From Allomuricauda sp. (GTDB lineage Bacteria > Bacteroidota > Bacteroidia > Flavobacteriales > Flavobacteriaceae): DNA of 64,000 nucleotides. Below, one piece after another: positions 27,759 to 37,898 of the stretch. The DNA is taken from assembly GCF_013911645.1 (NCBI RefSeq), contig NZ_JACESV010000007.1:32542-96541 (forward strand). Reading direction: 5' to 3'. Both the position numbers and the translations under genes were made by a program. A model generated the notes under the pieces. The model was not told the origin of the DNA and ran no database searches. It worked only from the letters and a program-made list of their open reading frames with translations. Every line of letters begins with the position of its first letter. Position 1 is the stretch's first letter.

Positions 27759-29060
27759 TTATGCTGGTTCACCGAACAAATCGTAGTCCGAAGCGTCCGT
27801 GATTTTGATGTTGACAAAGTCACCGATTTTCACGTAATGTTTGGTCGCATCAATAAGCACTTCGTTATCTACATCGGGAGAATCAAACTCAGTACGTCCC
27901 ACAAAATGATTCCCTTCTTTTCTATCGATAATACAACGGAAGGTTTCCCCGATTTTCTCCTGGTTGAGTTCCCAAGAAATTTGGGACTGGATTTCCATGA
28001 TAATATTGGCGCGCTCTTGTTTCACCTCTTCGGGAACATCGTCTTCCAAATTGTAGGCATGGGTATTCTCCTCATGACTGTACGTGAAACAGCCCAAACG
28101 TTCAAAGCGCATTTCTTGGACCCATTGTTTCAAGGTCTCAAAGTCTTCCTCTGTTTCTCCTGGGTAGCCAACGATCAATGTGGTTCTAATGGCCATTTCG
28201 GGAACGGCTTCCCTAAAATCTTGCAACAACTTCGTCGTTTTGGCCTGGGTAGTACCGCGTCGCATACTTTTAAGTATGGAGTCGGCTATATGTTGAAGTG
28301 GAATATCAATATAATTACAGATTTTGGGCTCGTTGCGCATCACCTCCAAAACATCCATTGGAAATCCTGTTGGAAATGCGTAGTGCAAACGAATCCATTC
28401 AATGCCGTCTACTCTGGCCAAGGCTTGGAGCAGCTCGGCCAAATTTCTTTTCTTATAAAGGTCAAGACCGTAGTAAGTAAGGTCTTGGGCAATCAGAATC
28501 AGTTCTTTGACCCCATTGGCCGCCAACTTTTCAGCCTCGGCCACCAAATCTTCAATAGGTGTGCTCCTGTGCTTGCCTCTCATTAATGGAATCGCACAGA
28601 ACGAGCAAGGCCGATCACAACCTTCGGCAATTTTAAGATAGGCATAGTTTTTAGGTGTAGTGGTCAAACGCTCACCAATCAACTCGTGCTTGTAATCGGC
28701 ACCAAGCGCTTTCAACAAATTGGGAAGGTCACTAGTCCCAAAATACTCATCCACATTGGGAATTTCTTTCTCCAAATCTGGTTTATAGCGCTCGCTCAAG
28801 CAACCGGTCACAAAAACTTTGTCCACATCTCCGGACTCTTTCTTTTGAACATACTCCAAAATGGTATTGACGCTTTCCTCCTTTGCATTGGCAATAAATC
28901 CGCAGGTGTTGATCACCACCACATTGCCTTCTTCTTCGTGAGCCACCTCTTTATTGTTGGCACGCAATTGTCCCATCAACACTTCGGAATCGTAGACATT
29001 TTTGCTACAACCCAAGGTCACCACATTGATTTTGTTCTTTTTAAGCGATTTTGTGCGCAT
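27759..29060 (-). CDS. rimO: ribosomal protein S12 methylthiotransferase RimO
   Basis: 433 aa. The N-terminal UPF0004 domain keeps its three cluster cysteines (TLGCSKN, INTCGF, TGCLSER). The radical-SAM motif is CDRPCSFC, and a C-terminal TRAM domain (about 370-433) follows. RimO adds a methylthio group to the conserved Asp of ribosomal protein S12. The start MRTKSLKKNK gives the usual family length. Monocistronic, with 115 bp between it and the upstream amidase gene. Confidence 0.96.
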   Translation of the reverse strand: MRTKSLKKNKINVVTLGCSKNVYDSEVLMGQLRANNKEVAHEEEGNVVVINTCGFIANAKEESVNTILEYVQKKESGDVDKVFVTGCLSERYKPDLEKEIPNVDEYFGTSDLPNLLKALGADYKHELIGERLTTTPKNYAYLKIAEGCDRPCSFCAIPLMRGKHRSTPIEDLVAEAEKLAANGVKELILIAQDLTYYGLDLYKKRNLAELLQALARVDGIEWIRLHYAFPTGFPMDVLEVMRNEPKICNYIDIPLQHIADSILKSMRRGTTQAKTTKLLQDFREAVPEMAIRTTLIVGYPGETEEDFETLKQWVQEMRFERLGCFTYSHEENTHAYNLEDDVPEEVKQERANIIMEIQSQISWELNQEKIGETFRCIIDRKEGNHFVGRTEFDSPDVDNEVLIDATKHYVKIGDFVNIKITDASDYDLFGEPA

Positions 29061-29175
29061 AGTTCCTTAAAATGGAGTGCAAAAATACAATAACACAAAG
29101 CATTACAATCACTTTAGTGTATAATTTTAGTAAAGGAACACGTATCGAAATTAGATGAAAGCCATACCTAGACAC

Positions 29176-30840
29176 TTAATCCTGATACCCTTCCGGGATT
29201 TTTCGGGCCTTGGTCAGATTCTCAAAAGCTTTTCCCATCCGCAATAAATGGGCTTCTGAAAAAGGTTTCCCGATAAAGGTCAAGCTTTCCGGCTCGCCAT
29301 CGGCTTTGTAACCCATCGGGATGGTCAAGGCGGGGTATTCGGCCACAGCGGCGTAACCCGCGTGGTAATTGTTGATGCTCAACACGGCATCAAGCTGCTT
29401 TTCTTCCATGATATTGAAAAAGGCCCTACCCGATTCCCTCAAATCTTGCTTTATTTTTTCGAATTGTTCTGCCGTGGTCGAATCGGCCAAAATACCATCA
29501 AAACGTGCTTGCCCGTAGGGTATTCTAACCAAAGAATCTTGATTGTTGAATGTAACCACATCTTCTACCGATGCTACTCTTACAGCGTCCCTATCTTTCA
29601 CCTCAGCGTTTAAATAAGCAGGTAAATCCTCTTTCATATCCAAATTCAACAGCGTAGTGAAACCTTCCAAAGGAATACTTTCTGCTTCAAATGCAACTAT
29701 TTGAGCACCAGCTTCTCGCAAAGCTTCCACATTGGCAGCATAAATGGAGTCCCCCTCCATTAAGTTTGTCATCACCCCAAGACGAATTTCATTGAGGGGC
29801 TCTGGATTCATCCAAGCGGATAAAATACCCGGTTCCGCAGTCACTGATTTGTAGTCTGCTTCATCTTTCCCCAACATGGCATCCAACAGAATGGCATTGT
29901 CCGTCACATTTTTAGTCATGGGACCTGGGGTGTCCAAGGTACTCGATATAGGCACAATCCCTGTTCGACTCAATAAGCCAATGGTCGGTTTTAATCCCAC
30001 TACAGAATTCTGACTGGATGGGGAAAGTATGCTTCCTGAAGTCTCGGTTCCAACTGCACCCACGGCATAGTTGGCCGCTGTAGAAGTTCCACTGCCCGCG
30101 CTGGAACCACCCGTATCAAAAATCCTTCTTCCGTAGGGATTTAAGGTCTGTCCGCCTATGGCGCTCTGGCCATTGGGACATACACTACAAATAAAGTTAG
30201 CCCACTCACTTAGGTTTACCTTACCTAAAATTAATGCTCCCTTTGACTTTAGACGTTCCACGATAAAAGCATCATCGGTCTGGTTTTCTTTGAGAACAAT
30301 GGCACCTGCTGTGGTTTTCATTTCGGAGGTTCCTATATTATCCTTCAATAAAATGGGCATTCCATAAATAAGATGATGGATCTCCTTGCTCTCATCCAGT
30401 TGACGGGCTTCTTCAAGCACCTTTGGATTCAATGCAATTATGGTGTTTAAGGTGGTTTTGTTCGGCAACTCGTATTTATAAATTCGATGTAGGTAGAACA
30501 ATACCAAATCTTCGTAGGTGAAAGTTCCATCATCAATATGGTTTTGAATGGTTGGGATATCCTGTTCCAAAACCAAAGGTTTCATTTTTTCGTATTGCGC
30601 TTCGGTGAACTGGGATACTTCGTCATACAGAGGAAGAAACACTTCGTTCTTATCCAAGACCTTGCTCTGGATGAATTTATAGCGCATCCTCTTGTTCTCG
30701 TGATCTGCATTGGCAGCAACCTCAGCGGAATCGTTATAGGGTGTCCAGAGAACAATATCCTCCTTGGGTTCAGCATTTTTATCTTTACAAGAAATGAATC
30801 CTCCGATGAGTAGAAAAGCACATAGAAAATATCTGAACAT
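29176..30840 (-). CDS. amidase signature family protein, lipoprotein
   Basis: 554 aa from the Met at 30840, chosen because MFRYFLCAFLL...GGFISC is a lipoprotein signal; the in-frame Met at 30912 lies inside ftsY. The amidase Ser-cisSer-Lys triad is visible: Lys in ILLKDNIGT, and the two Ser in the GSSAGSG / GTETSGSI block. It hydrolyses carboxamides in the periplasm or at the surface; the substrate is not predictable. It starts 5 bp after ftsY. Confidence 0.92.
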   Translation of the reverse strand: MFRYFLCAFLLIGGFISCKDKNAEPKEDIVLWTPYNDSAEVAANADHENKRMRYKFIQSKVLDKNEVFLPLYDEVSQFTEAQYEKMKPLVLEQDIPTIQNHIDDGTFTYEDLVLFYLHRIYKYELPNKTTLNTIIALNPKVLEEARQLDESKEIHHLIYGMPILLKDNIGTSEMKTTAGAIVLKENQTDDAFIVERLKSKGALILGKVNLSEWANFICSVCPNGQSAIGGQTLNPYGRRIFDTGGSSAGSGTSTAANYAVGAVGTETSGSILSPSSQNSVVGLKPTIGLLSRTGIVPISSTLDTPGPMTKNVTDNAILLDAMLGKDEADYKSVTAEPGILSAWMNPEPLNEIRLGVMTNLMEGDSIYAANVEALREAGAQIVAFEAESIPLEGFTTLLNLDMKEDLPAYLNAEVKDRDAVRVASVEDVVTFNNQDSLVRIPYGQARFDGILADSTTAEQFEKIKQDLRESGRAFFNIMEEKQLDAVLSINNYHAGYAAVAEYPALTIPMGYKADGEPESLTFIGKPFSEAHLLRMGKAFENLTKARKIPEGYQD

Positions 30841-30844
30841 GATA

Positions 30845-31801
30845 TTATATTTTGAAGAATGAATCGACAAATTCATATTTATTGAACACTTGAAGATCTT
30901 CGATACCCTCACCTACACCAATATATTTTACGGGGATCTGGAATTGGTCGGAAATTCCGATGACAACCCCACCTTTTGCTGTTCCGTCCAACTTGGTTAC
31001 GGCCAAACTGGTTACTTCGGTGGCCTTGGTAAATTGTTTGGCCTGTTCAAATGCGTTCTGTCCCGTAGATCCGTCTAGCACCAAAAGCACCTCGTGAGGC
31101 GCGTCGGGGACTACTTTTTGCATTACGCGCTTCACTTTGGAAAGCTCGTTCATTAGATTGACCTTGTTGTGCAGACGCCCTGCGGTATCCACCAAAACCA
31201 CATCGGCGTTTTCTGCTACGGCGGAATTTAGGGTGTCAAAGGCAACGGAAGCGGGGTCACTCCCCATTTTTTGTTTGATGATGGGCACATCCACCCGTTT
31301 TGCCCAAACTTCCAATTGGTCTATGGCGGCGGCACGGAAGGTATCAGCAGCACCCAGCACCACTTTTAGCCCTTTTGCCTTAAACTTATGGGCCAATTTC
31401 CCGATAGTGGTTGTTTTTCCCACACCATTTACGCCGACCACCATAATCACGTATGGTTTTTTATCCTGTGGAACTGAAATTTCGGTATCCTCGCCCGAGT
31501 TTGTTTCGGAAAGCAAACCTGCAATCTCTTCTCGAAGAATGGTGTTGAGTTCATCGGTGCCCATATATTTGTCACGGGACACACGTTCTTCGATTCGGTC
31601 GATTATTTTAAGTGTAGTATTTACGCCTACATCGGAAGTTACCAAAACCTCTTCCAGGTTATCCAATACCTCATCATCCACTTTGGATTTACCTGCAACG
31701 GCCTTGCCCAGTTTACCAAAAAAACTGGTTTTGGATTTTTCGAGCCCCTTGTCCAAGGTCTCTTTTTTATCCTTTGAAAATATATTTTTGAATAAGCTCA
31801 T
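30845..31801 (-). CDS. ftsY: signal recognition particle receptor FtsY
   Basis: 318 aa from the Met at 31801 (MSLFKNIF); an upstream Met at 31825 adds eight atypical residues. The NG domain has G1 GVNGVGKTTT, G3 DTAGRLH and G4 TKLDGTAKGG. It receives ribosome-nascent chain-SRP complexes at the inner membrane. It follows the rpmB-rpmG-DUF4295 genes after a terminator, the usual Bacteroidota order. Confidence 0.97.
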   Translation of the reverse strand: MSLFKNIFSKDKKETLDKGLEKSKTSFFGKLGKAVAGKSKVDDEVLDNLEEVLVTSDVGVNTTLKIIDRIEERVSRDKYMGTDELNTILREEIAGLLSETNSGEDTEISVPQDKKPYVIMVVGVNGVGKTTTIGKLAHKFKAKGLKVVLGAADTFRAAAIDQLEVWAKRVDVPIIKQKMGSDPASVAFDTLNSAVAENADVVLVDTAGRLHNKVNLMNELSKVKRVMQKVVPDAPHEVLLVLDGSTGQNAFEQAKQFTKATEVTSLAVTKLDGTAKGGVVIGISDQFQIPVKYIGVGEGIEDLQVFNKYEFVDSFFKI

Positions 31802-31920
31802 CCTGTGTTCTTTGCTAATGGTCAAAGATAGGAAAGTAAGGGGAGTTTTGTTAATACAAAATTTGATCGGGACGGATTACCCTTATGATTGTAGTAGAGG
31901 CTGGTAAAATACAAAATCAA

Positions 31921-31952
31921 GAAAATAAAAAAGCCGCTAAAAAGCGGCTTTA
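31921..31952 (-). terminator. intrinsic terminator after DUF4295 gene
   Basis: The stem AAGCCGCT (31931-31938) / AGCGGCTT (31943-31950) with a 4-base loop is followed on the minus strand by TTTTATTTTC. It separates the ribosomal-protein transcript from ftsY. Confidence 0.85.
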
Positions 31953-31978
31953 ATATTGTTGTGCAAGGAAGTTTTTCC

Positions 31979-32131
31979 TTATTTGCTATTCAACCAGTCA
32001 TTTACCATTTCTGGTGGCATTACAGACTCTACAAAAGTGTAAGCTCCAGTTTTTGGAGATTTCACCATTTTGATGGCCTTTGTCAATCTTTTGGATGATG
32101 ACTGAAGCGTTGCTACTGTTTTCTTTGCCAT
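31979..32131 (-). CDS. DUF4295 domain-containing protein
   Basis: 50 aa, from the ATG at 32131 to the TAA at 31979; the protein begins MAKKTVATLQSS and ends NDWLNSK. Very basic in its first half. This small protein regularly follows rpmG in Bacteroidota and may be a ribosome-associated factor; no function is established. Spacing of 38 bp from rpmG supports the same transcript. Confidence 0.92.
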   Translation of the reverse strand: MAKKTVATLQSSSKRLTKAIKMVKSPKTGAYTFVESVMPPEMVNDWLNSK

Positions 32132-32169
32132 GGTTTATATTTTTTTTGCTATTTACTTTGTAAAAGCTA

Positions 32170-32352
32170 TTATTTAATTTCTTTATGAACGGTCATACGC
32201 TTAAGGATAGGATTGTACTTTTTGATCTCCATCCTATCTGGCGTGTTCTTCTTGTTCTTTGTGGTAATGTATCTAGAAGTACCTGGCATACCAGATTCTT
32301 TGTGTTCTGTACACTCTAAAATTACCTGAACCCTATTTCCTTTCTTTGCCAT
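32170..32352 (-). CDS. rpmG: 50S ribosomal protein L33
   Basis: 60 aa, [18 protein letters not shown] start, the length and basic composition of bacterial L33. Only one Cys is present (Cys14), so this is the zinc-free (C-minus) form lacking the CxxC pairs. Located between rpmB and the DUF4295 gene. Confidence 0.97.
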   Translation of the reverse strand: MAKKGNRVQVILECTEHKESGMPGTSRYITTKNKKNTPDRMEIKKYNPILKRMTVHKEIK

Positions 32353-32380
32353 TGTATTGTACTTATAATGCTTTTACAAC

Positions 32381-32608
32381 TTACTTTTTGGAATTGATTT
32401 CCTTCAAGACAGCAGAGATTCCTTTCTTGTTGATGATTTTCAACCCACGGGCAGAAACGTTCAAGGTTACCCAACGATCTTCCTCTGGAATATAAAATCT
32501 CTTCTTGGAGATATTCGCATCGAACCTCCTTTTGGTCTTATTGATAGAAAAGGAAACGTTGTTTCCAAACATCACCTTTTTTCCTGTTACTTCACAAACT
32601 TTAGACAT
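32381..32608 (-). CDS. rpmB: 50S ribosomal protein L28
   Basis: 75 aa, MSKVCEVTGKK start with the family features FGNNVSFSINKTKRRF and WVTLNVSARGLKIINKKG. First gene of the rpmB-rpmG-DUF4295 transcript, with its own promoter directly upstream. Confidence 0.97.
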   Translation of the reverse strand: MSKVCEVTGKKVMFGNNVSFSINKTKRRFDANISKKRFYIPEEDRWVTLNVSARGLKIINKKGISAVLKEINSKK

Positions 32609-32642
32609 CTCCCTAACTATTTGAGTGATTTTATTGAGGCTG

Positions 32643-32674
32643 CAAATTTATACCATTTTAATGGGACGTACAAA
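32643..32674 (-). promoter_or_regulatory. promoter of rpmB-rpmG-DUF4295
   Basis: On the minus strand a -33 TTTG (32671-32674) and a perfect -7 TAAATTTG (32643-32650) are 20 bases apart, within the range for Bacteroidota housekeeping promoters. The ATG of rpmB is 35 bp downstream of the -7 box. Confidence 0.68.
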
Positions 32675-32682
32675 AATCTTTT

Positions 32683-33933
32683 TCAGAAATTTAAAATTTC
32701 TTTATACAAGAGCTCAAAAGCCTTGTTTACAGACTTTTTGACGACCCTTTCCCTGTGCTTGCCCATCACAAATTTTTGGGCAAAAGTAGCCTTTGGCGTG
32801 CTTATTCCTATGTAAACGGTTCCAACATCGGCATCGGAATCCCCTTTGGTGGGCCCTGCGTTGCCTGTAGTGGCAATCGCAAAATCGGTTTCCAGCTTTT
32901 TCTTCACATTATTGGCCATGGCTATGGCCACTTCTTCACTGACCACGGAATGTTTATCTATAAGTTCTTGTGGCACGTCCAACAATTTCACTTTCATCTC
33001 GGTGGCATAGCACACTATACTTCCCTTAAAATAATTGGATGCTCCCGGAACTGCGGTAATTCTTTCTGCAATACTGCCGCCCGTAAAACTTTCGGCCGTG
33101 GACAATGTCATTTTTTTATTGGTCAACAAAGTACCGATTTGTTTCTCCACTCGTCCATCTTCCTCCTCCTCACCATAAATGATATCGCCGATCAAAGGAT
33201 ACAACTTTTTGACCTGTTCCTCTATGCCGGCCATTAAGGCTTCTTTATCCGTTCCTTTGGCAGAAAGCCGCAACCTTACGCTCCCAAGATTGGGCAAGTA
33301 GGCAAACTTTATAAAAGATGGTAGATTATTCTCCCAATCCTCCAGTTTTTCCGCCACGGCACTCTCTCCCATACCATAGGTCATAATGGTTTTATGAACA
33401 ATATGGGGACGTTCGTATGCTTCAACAATTTTGGGCAATACGGATTTGGTGATGAGATTCCTCATCTCGTAAGGTACACCTGGAAGTGAAACAAAGGCGG
33501 TCTTCCCTTTTTTTATCCACAAGCCAGGAGCGGTACCAAATTCGTTGTGCAGCACCGTAGCCTTGGATGGAACCATGGCTTGCTCCCTGTTCAAATCAGA
33601 AATAGGGGTGGTAATATATTTTTTGAAAAGCTCTTCAATGTGAGACAATACTGAATCGTCCCGAACAAGTTCGTCCTCAAAGAACTCACAAAGGGCGTGC
33701 TTGGTCACATCATCCTTTGTGGGGCCCAAACCACCCGTAATGATGACCACCGAAGAACGTTCCCCTGCTTCTTTTAAAGATTTGAGTATATGTTCCCTAT
33801 CGTCTTGTACGGAAGTAATTTGATAGACCGAGACTCCAATTTTGTTGAGTTCTTTGGATATGAACGCTGAATTGGAATCTACAATCTGGCCAATGAGAAT
33901 TTCATCCCCAATGGTAATTATTTCGGCTTGCAT
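32683..33933 (-). CDS. cinA: competence/damage-inducible protein CinA
   Basis: 416 aa. N-terminal MoCF-like domain ([27 protein letters not shown]) and C-terminal CinA domain (about 255-416; [30 protein letters not shown]). The C-terminal domain is an NMN deamidase in characterised members and the N-terminal one an ADP-ribose pyrophosphatase, so it acts in pyridine nucleotide salvage. Its ATG directly abuts the HPt gene stop. Confidence 0.95.
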   Translation of the reverse strand: MQAEIITIGDEILIGQIVDSNSAFISKELNKIGVSVYQITSVQDDREHILKSLKEAGERSSVVIITGGLGPTKDDVTKHALCEFFEDELVRDDSVLSHIEELFKKYITTPISDLNREQAMVPSKATVLHNEFGTAPGLWIKKGKTAFVSLPGVPYEMRNLITKSVLPKIVEAYERPHIVHKTIMTYGMGESAVAEKLEDWENNLPSFIKFAYLPNLGSVRLRLSAKGTDKEALMAGIEEQVKKLYPLIGDIIYGEEEEDGRVEKQIGTLLTNKKMTLSTAESFTGGSIAERITAVPGASNYFKGSIVCYATEMKVKLLDVPQELIDKHSVVSEEVAIAMANNVKKKLETDFAIATTGNAGPTKGDSDADVGTVYIGISTPKATFAQKFVMGKHRERVVKKSVNKAFELLYKEILNF

Positions 33934-34272
33934 CTATAAATTGAAGTCGTTTTTCAGTTCGGTGACCACTTGGAGCACATCCTTTTTAAGGATGGGAAAT
34001 TTTTCCTCTATTTCCTGCATACTGCCTGTTGTTTTGCCCAAGGTTTCTATTTCGAGTGCCTTGGCCCTTGTTTGTTCCATGCCCAAAATATCCACGTTGG
34101 GTTTAATTTTGTGCGCCAGCTTGTATATGTTTTCGTAGTCCTTACAGCTGATTGCCTTTTCAAGGCTTTCCAAGTCTTCTGGAACTTCTTCCAAAAACAC
34201 AGAAATTACCGAGGTAATGAAATCCTCATCACCTTCGGCCATTTCATTTATTTTATCGAGGTTGTAAATCAT
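33934..34272 (-). CDS. stand-alone HPt (histidine phosphotransfer) protein
   Basis: 112 aa of helical sequence with the HPt site AHKIKPN (His54). Such proteins carry phosphoryl groups between response-regulator receivers. No histidine kinase or receiver is encoded nearby; the neighbours are metabolic. It overlaps the FAH gene by 1 bp and abuts cinA, so it is in the same operon by position. Confidence 0.85.
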   Translation of the reverse strand: MIYNLDKINEMAEGDEDFITSVISVFLEEVPEDLESLEKAISCKDYENIYKLAHKIKPNVDILGMEQTRAKALEIETLGKTTGSMQEIEEKFPILKKDVLQVVTELKNDFNL

Positions 34273-34883
34273 TATCTTACATTAATATCAAACAATTGCT
34301 CTCCTTCCAATGTACCGACAAGGTAGTCATTTGGGCTTACTTTACCAACACCGGCAGGCGTACCGGTAAAGATAATATCGCCCTTTTTCAGCATAAAATA
34401 CGTAGATACATACGCTATAATTTCATCTATTTTCCACAGCATTAAAGAGGTATTCCCTTCTTGCATTTTTTCTCCATTTTTTGACAGTGAAAAATTTAGA
34501 TTGTCCAAATCTTTAAATTTGTTTTTGGACAACCACTTGCCTACCACGGCCGCCCCATCAAATCCTTTGGCCTTTTCCCAGGGCAATCCTTTGGATTTTA
34601 ATTTGGATTGAAGGTCTCTTGCCGTAAAATCTATACCCAGCCCAATTTCATCATAATACTTGTGGGCAAATTCCTTGGAAATATGTTTCCCCACCTTTTT
34701 GATTTTCACCAGGACCTCTACTTCATAATGTACATCTTGAGAAAATTCGGGGATATAAAAATCTTGCTCTTTGGGCAAAATGGCGGAATCAGGTTTTATA
34801 AAAACCACAGGTTCATCCGGACGTTCGTTGTTCAATTCATCAATATGATCAACATAATTGCGTCCTATACAAATCAGCTTCAT
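34272..34883 (-). CDS. fumarylacetoacetate hydrolase family protein
   Basis: 203 aa. Metal-binding motifs HYEVEVLVKI and GIDFTARD, and KGFDGAAVVG are typical of the short FAH acylpyruvase type. It would hydrolyse a C-C bond in a diketo acid or decarboxylate oxaloacetate; the substrate is unproven. It follows the exonuclease gene after 31 bp. Confidence 0.92.
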   Translation of the reverse strand: MKLICIGRNYVDHIDELNNERPDEPVVFIKPDSAILPKEQDFYIPEFSQDVHYEVEVLVKIKKVGKHISKEFAHKYYDEIGLGIDFTARDLQSKLKSKGLPWEKAKGFDGAAVVGKWLSKNKFKDLDNLNFSLSKNGEKMQEGNTSLMLWKIDEIIAYVSTYFMLKKGDIIFTGTPAGVGKVSPNDYLVGTLEGEQLFDINVR

Positions 34884-34914
34884 AATCTGTTATGGGGGGT
34901 TAACGCTTCTTATC

Positions 34915-35688
34915 TTAAAATTTATTGTTGAGCTTGCTCAACTTTATTTGGGTAAGTACTTTTTTGGTGTACAGCGGGAAGTCGGCGTTCAAAATCCAAC
35001 CAAAATATCCTGGTTCTTTTTCCATGACCTCATCCACTGTTTTCCCTTTGTGCTTTCCGAAGGAAAAAATAGGGTTGTCATTTTCATCCACACCGATAAA
35101 ACCTGCAAAATCAAGATTTTGCTTTCGGGTAGTGAACTCCGATAGTTTTTTAACATCGTTTTCCAGTTCAGGGTATCTTTCCAACTGTGCGAGCAAAACT
35201 TCATAAGTGGCCATGGTATCGGCTTCGGCACTGTGAGCGTCGTCCAAATTCTTATCACAATAGAATTTGTAGGCCGCTTCCAACGTTCGCTTTTCCATCT
35301 TATGGAAAATGGTCTGGACATCTACGGAAACCATGCTCTTCATATCAAAATCCACATCGGCCCGGAGCATTTCCTCCGCCAACAGTGGAATATCGAACCT
35401 GTCGGAATTGAAACCTGCCAAATCACTATCACGGATCATGGCATAAATGTCTTTGGACAACTGTTTAAATGTGGGCTCGTTGGCCACTTTTTCATCGGAA
35501 ATTCCATGAATGGCCTCAGATTCTGCCGGAATCGGCATTTCTGGGTTCACCAACCATGTCTTGCTTTCCTTGTTTCCATTGGGAAAAACCTTTAGGATGG
35601 ATATTTCAACTATCCTATCCTTCGCTACGTTGGTTCCCGTGGTCTCCAAATCGAAAAAGCAGATAGGTTTGGTCAATTGTAATTGCAT
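34915..35688 (-). CDS. DEDDh 3'-5' exonuclease with ExoX-like C-terminal domain
   Basis: 257 aa. Exonuclease motifs: FFDLETTGT (Asp, Glu), AGFNSDRFDIPLL and HSAEADTMAT (His, Asp). The C-terminal about 60 residues (FSFGKHKGKTVDEV) match the small domain found in ExoX-like nucleases. It resembles the epsilon proofreading subunit but is smaller and stand-alone, so a repair or RNA-processing role is more likely. Confidence 0.92.
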   Translation of the reverse strand: MQLQLTKPICFFDLETTGTNVAKDRIVEISILKVFPNGNKESKTWLVNPEMPIPAESEAIHGISDEKVANEPTFKQLSKDIYAMIRDSDLAGFNSDRFDIPLLAEEMLRADVDFDMKSMVSVDVQTIFHKMEKRTLEAAYKFYCDKNLDDAHSAEADTMATYEVLLAQLERYPELENDVKKLSEFTTRKQNLDFAGFIGVDENDNPIFSFGKHKGKTVDEVMEKEPGYFGWILNADFPLYTKKVLTQIKLSKLNNKF

Positions 35689-35760
35689 GTGGGACGTTTT
35701 AAATAAAATTCACTGGGCTTCTAAATTAAGAATAGTGAAAAGAATATGAACGGTTTTCCG

Positions 35761-37122
35761 TTATATTTCCCTGTTTATGTCCCAAGCTTCCAAATAATCG
35801 GCCACGGCTTTTACAAACATACCCCCCAAGGCACCATTTACAACACGGTGGTCGTAACTGTGTGATAGGTACATTTTACTGCGGATACCAATATATTCTC
35901 CTTGATCGGTCTCGATGACTGATGGCATTTTTCTGATGGCGCCCAAAGCAAGGATTCCCACTTGTGGTTGATTGATGATCGGCGTTCCGAAAACACTTCC
36001 GAAGGAACCGACATTGGTTACCGTGTAGGTGCCATCTTTTACCTCATCGGGCTTCAACTGATTATTTCTGGCTCTACTGGCAAGATCGTTCACGGTTTTG
36101 GCCATGCCTACCAAGTTCAATTGATCGGCATTTTTAATCACGGGAACTATTAAATTGCCATCAGGCAGGGCCGCTGCCATACCTAAGTTGATATTTTTCT
36201 TTTTAATCACCTTGTCCCCGTCCAACGATATGTTCATCATTGGATATTTTTTAAGGGCCATGGCCACAGCTTCCATAAATATGGGCGTAAAGGTCAGTTT
36301 TTCCCCTTCACGTTCCTGGAATACATTTTTTACTTTATTTCTCCAGTTCACCACATTGGTCACGTCCACTTCCACAAAACTCTGCACGTGTGCGGAGGTA
36401 GATATGCTCTCCATCATGTGGTGGGCGATCAGTTTGCCCATACGGGTCAACGGGATTACCTCATCACCGGCTCCTACTTGCACTTTGGACTCTTGCGGTT
36501 TTACCGGAGCCTGTTTTGGAGGCTCGGGCGCAGCGACTTTTTCTGTTTTGGTTTCGGGCTGGGGTTTGGATTCCACTTGCTGCTGCCTTCCATTGGAACG
36601 ATTTTCCAAGTAGGCCATAATATCGTTCTTGGTGACCCTGCCTTCTTTACCGGTACCTGCAATCGCCTCCAATTCGTCCATGGAAATATTTTCTTCTTTG
36701 GCTATGTTTTTCACCAAAGGTGAATAGAATCGTTCCGAATTTGAAAAATCGGGTGCTGGGGAGGAAACGGATTCTTTCACTCCTGCCATTTGGGCTTCCA
36801 ATTCCCTTGCTGGTACTTCTGCGGTTTCCTCTACCACCATTTCATCATCGGAGGTGTCATCCGCTACTTGGTCAGCTTCACCTTCTATTTGGATTACGGC
36901 GACCACTTCACCAACTTTTATGACATCATCTACATCGAACCGCTTTTCCAACAACACGCCATCCACTTCGCTGGGAACTTCGGAATCCACTTTATCGGTG
37001 GCAATTTCAAAGATGGCCTCGTCCATCTCAATGGTATCGCCCACTTCCTTCAACCAGTTGGTCAAGGTAGCTTCTGCAACACTTTCTCCCATTTGCGGTA
37101 ATTTCAATTCAAATTTTGACAT
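35761..37122 (-). CDS. 2-oxo acid dehydrogenase E2 component (lipoyl acyltransferase)
   Basis: 453 aa from the Met at 37122 (MSKFELKLPQMGES). Lipoyl domain with EIATDKVDSEV (lipoylated Lys near 42), E3-binding domain (about 133-168; SPLVKNIAKEENIS, GRVTKNDI) and a C-terminal catalytic domain ending SHSYDHRVVNGALGG. It transfers acyl groups to CoA. No E1 or E3 gene is adjacent, so pyruvate versus branched-chain specificity cannot be told from context; the sequence looks closest to branched-chain type. Confidence 0.93.
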   Translation of the reverse strand: MSKFELKLPQMGESVAEATLTNWLKEVGDTIEMDEAIFEIATDKVDSEVPSEVDGVLLEKRFDVDDVIKVGEVVAVIQIEGEADQVADDTSDDEMVVEETAEVPARELEAQMAGVKESVSSPAPDFSNSERFYSPLVKNIAKEENISMDELEAIAGTGKEGRVTKNDIMAYLENRSNGRQQQVESKPQPETKTEKVAAPEPPKQAPVKPQESKVQVGAGDEVIPLTRMGKLIAHHMMESISTSAHVQSFVEVDVTNVVNWRNKVKNVFQEREGEKLTFTPIFMEAVAMALKKYPMMNISLDGDKVIKKKNINLGMAAALPDGNLIVPVIKNADQLNLVGMAKTVNDLASRARNNQLKPDEVKDGTYTVTNVGSFGSVFGTPIINQPQVGILALGAIRKMPSVIETDQGEYIGIRSKMYLSHSYDHRVVNGALGGMFVKAVADYLEAWDINREI

Positions 37123-37201
37123 ATTCGTATTTATCAAAGTGATTTTGATTTGTATTTTACAAAAATACTAAAGAAATCGACTTATTTTTGATTTATGTTC
37201 A

Positions 37202-37822
37202 TTAATTCGCTTTAATCGAGCTTTCAAAAGGCACTCTATTGATGATGCTTCTTCCCAAAGTTACCTCGTCTGCATATTCCAATTCATCCCCGACCGAGAT
37301 ACCTCTGGCAATCGTGGAAGTTGTGACCTCCAGTCCGTCCAATTGTTTATAAATATAAAAATTAGTGGTGTCGCCTTCCATGGTTGAACTTAGGGCCAAG
37401 ATCAATTCTTTTACGACCCCGCTCTTTACCTTACTGACCAACGATGCTATATTTAGATCTTGTGGACCCACGCCTTCCATGGGAGATATTTTACCCCCCA
37501 GTACATGGTATAGGCCGTTGTACTGTGATGTATTCTCAATGGCCATTACATCCCTGATATCTTCCACCACACAGACTATGGTTTCATCCCGTTTGGGATT
37601 GGCGCAGATTTCGCACAGTTCGGTATCGGAAATATTGTGGCAGTTTTTACAAAAATTGACCTCGCTCTTCAATTTTAGCAGGGCATGTGCCAACAGTTCG
37701 GTCCTTTCTTCGGGCTGTTTTAGCAAGTGCAATACCAACCGTAATGCCGTTCGCTTACCGATTCCCGGCAATTGCGACATTTCGTAAACTGCATTTTCCA
37801 ATAGCTTCGATGAAAATTCCAT
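37202..37822 (-). CDS. recR: recombination mediator RecR
   Basis: 206 aa. Helix-hairpin-helix ([18 protein letters not shown]), zinc finger FCKNC...LCEIC and a Toprim domain ([26 protein letters not shown]). It forms the clamp of the RecFOR pathway. Divergent from the SSS symporter gene, 76 bp away. Confidence 0.97.
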   Translation of the reverse strand: MEFSSKLLENAVYEMSQLPGIGKRTALRLVLHLLKQPEERTELLAHALLKLKSEVNFCKNCHNISDTELCEICANPKRDETIVCVVEDIRDVMAIENTSQYNGLYHVLGGKISPMEGVGPQDLNIASLVSKVKSGVVKELILALSSTMEGDTTNFYIYKQLDGLEVTTSTIARGISVGDELEYADEVTLGRSIINRVPFESSIKAN

Positions 37823-37898
37823 AGCTTCAATTCTACTACAAAATTACGATTTTAGTGTTACCAATTTACTTTCGTACTTTGCAAATCAAATTGCAAAT

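Noticed and set aside
27702..27800. Short plus-strand frame before rimO end
   Set aside because: About 32 codons running into the antisense of rimO; no start signal or conservation argument.
27837..28586. 249-codon plus-strand open frame
   Set aside because: Antisense of rimO, whose cysteine motifs and length are secure.
31137..31907. 256-codon plus-strand open frame
   Set aside because: Antisense of ftsY; the Ser/Thr-rich translation is a frame artefact.
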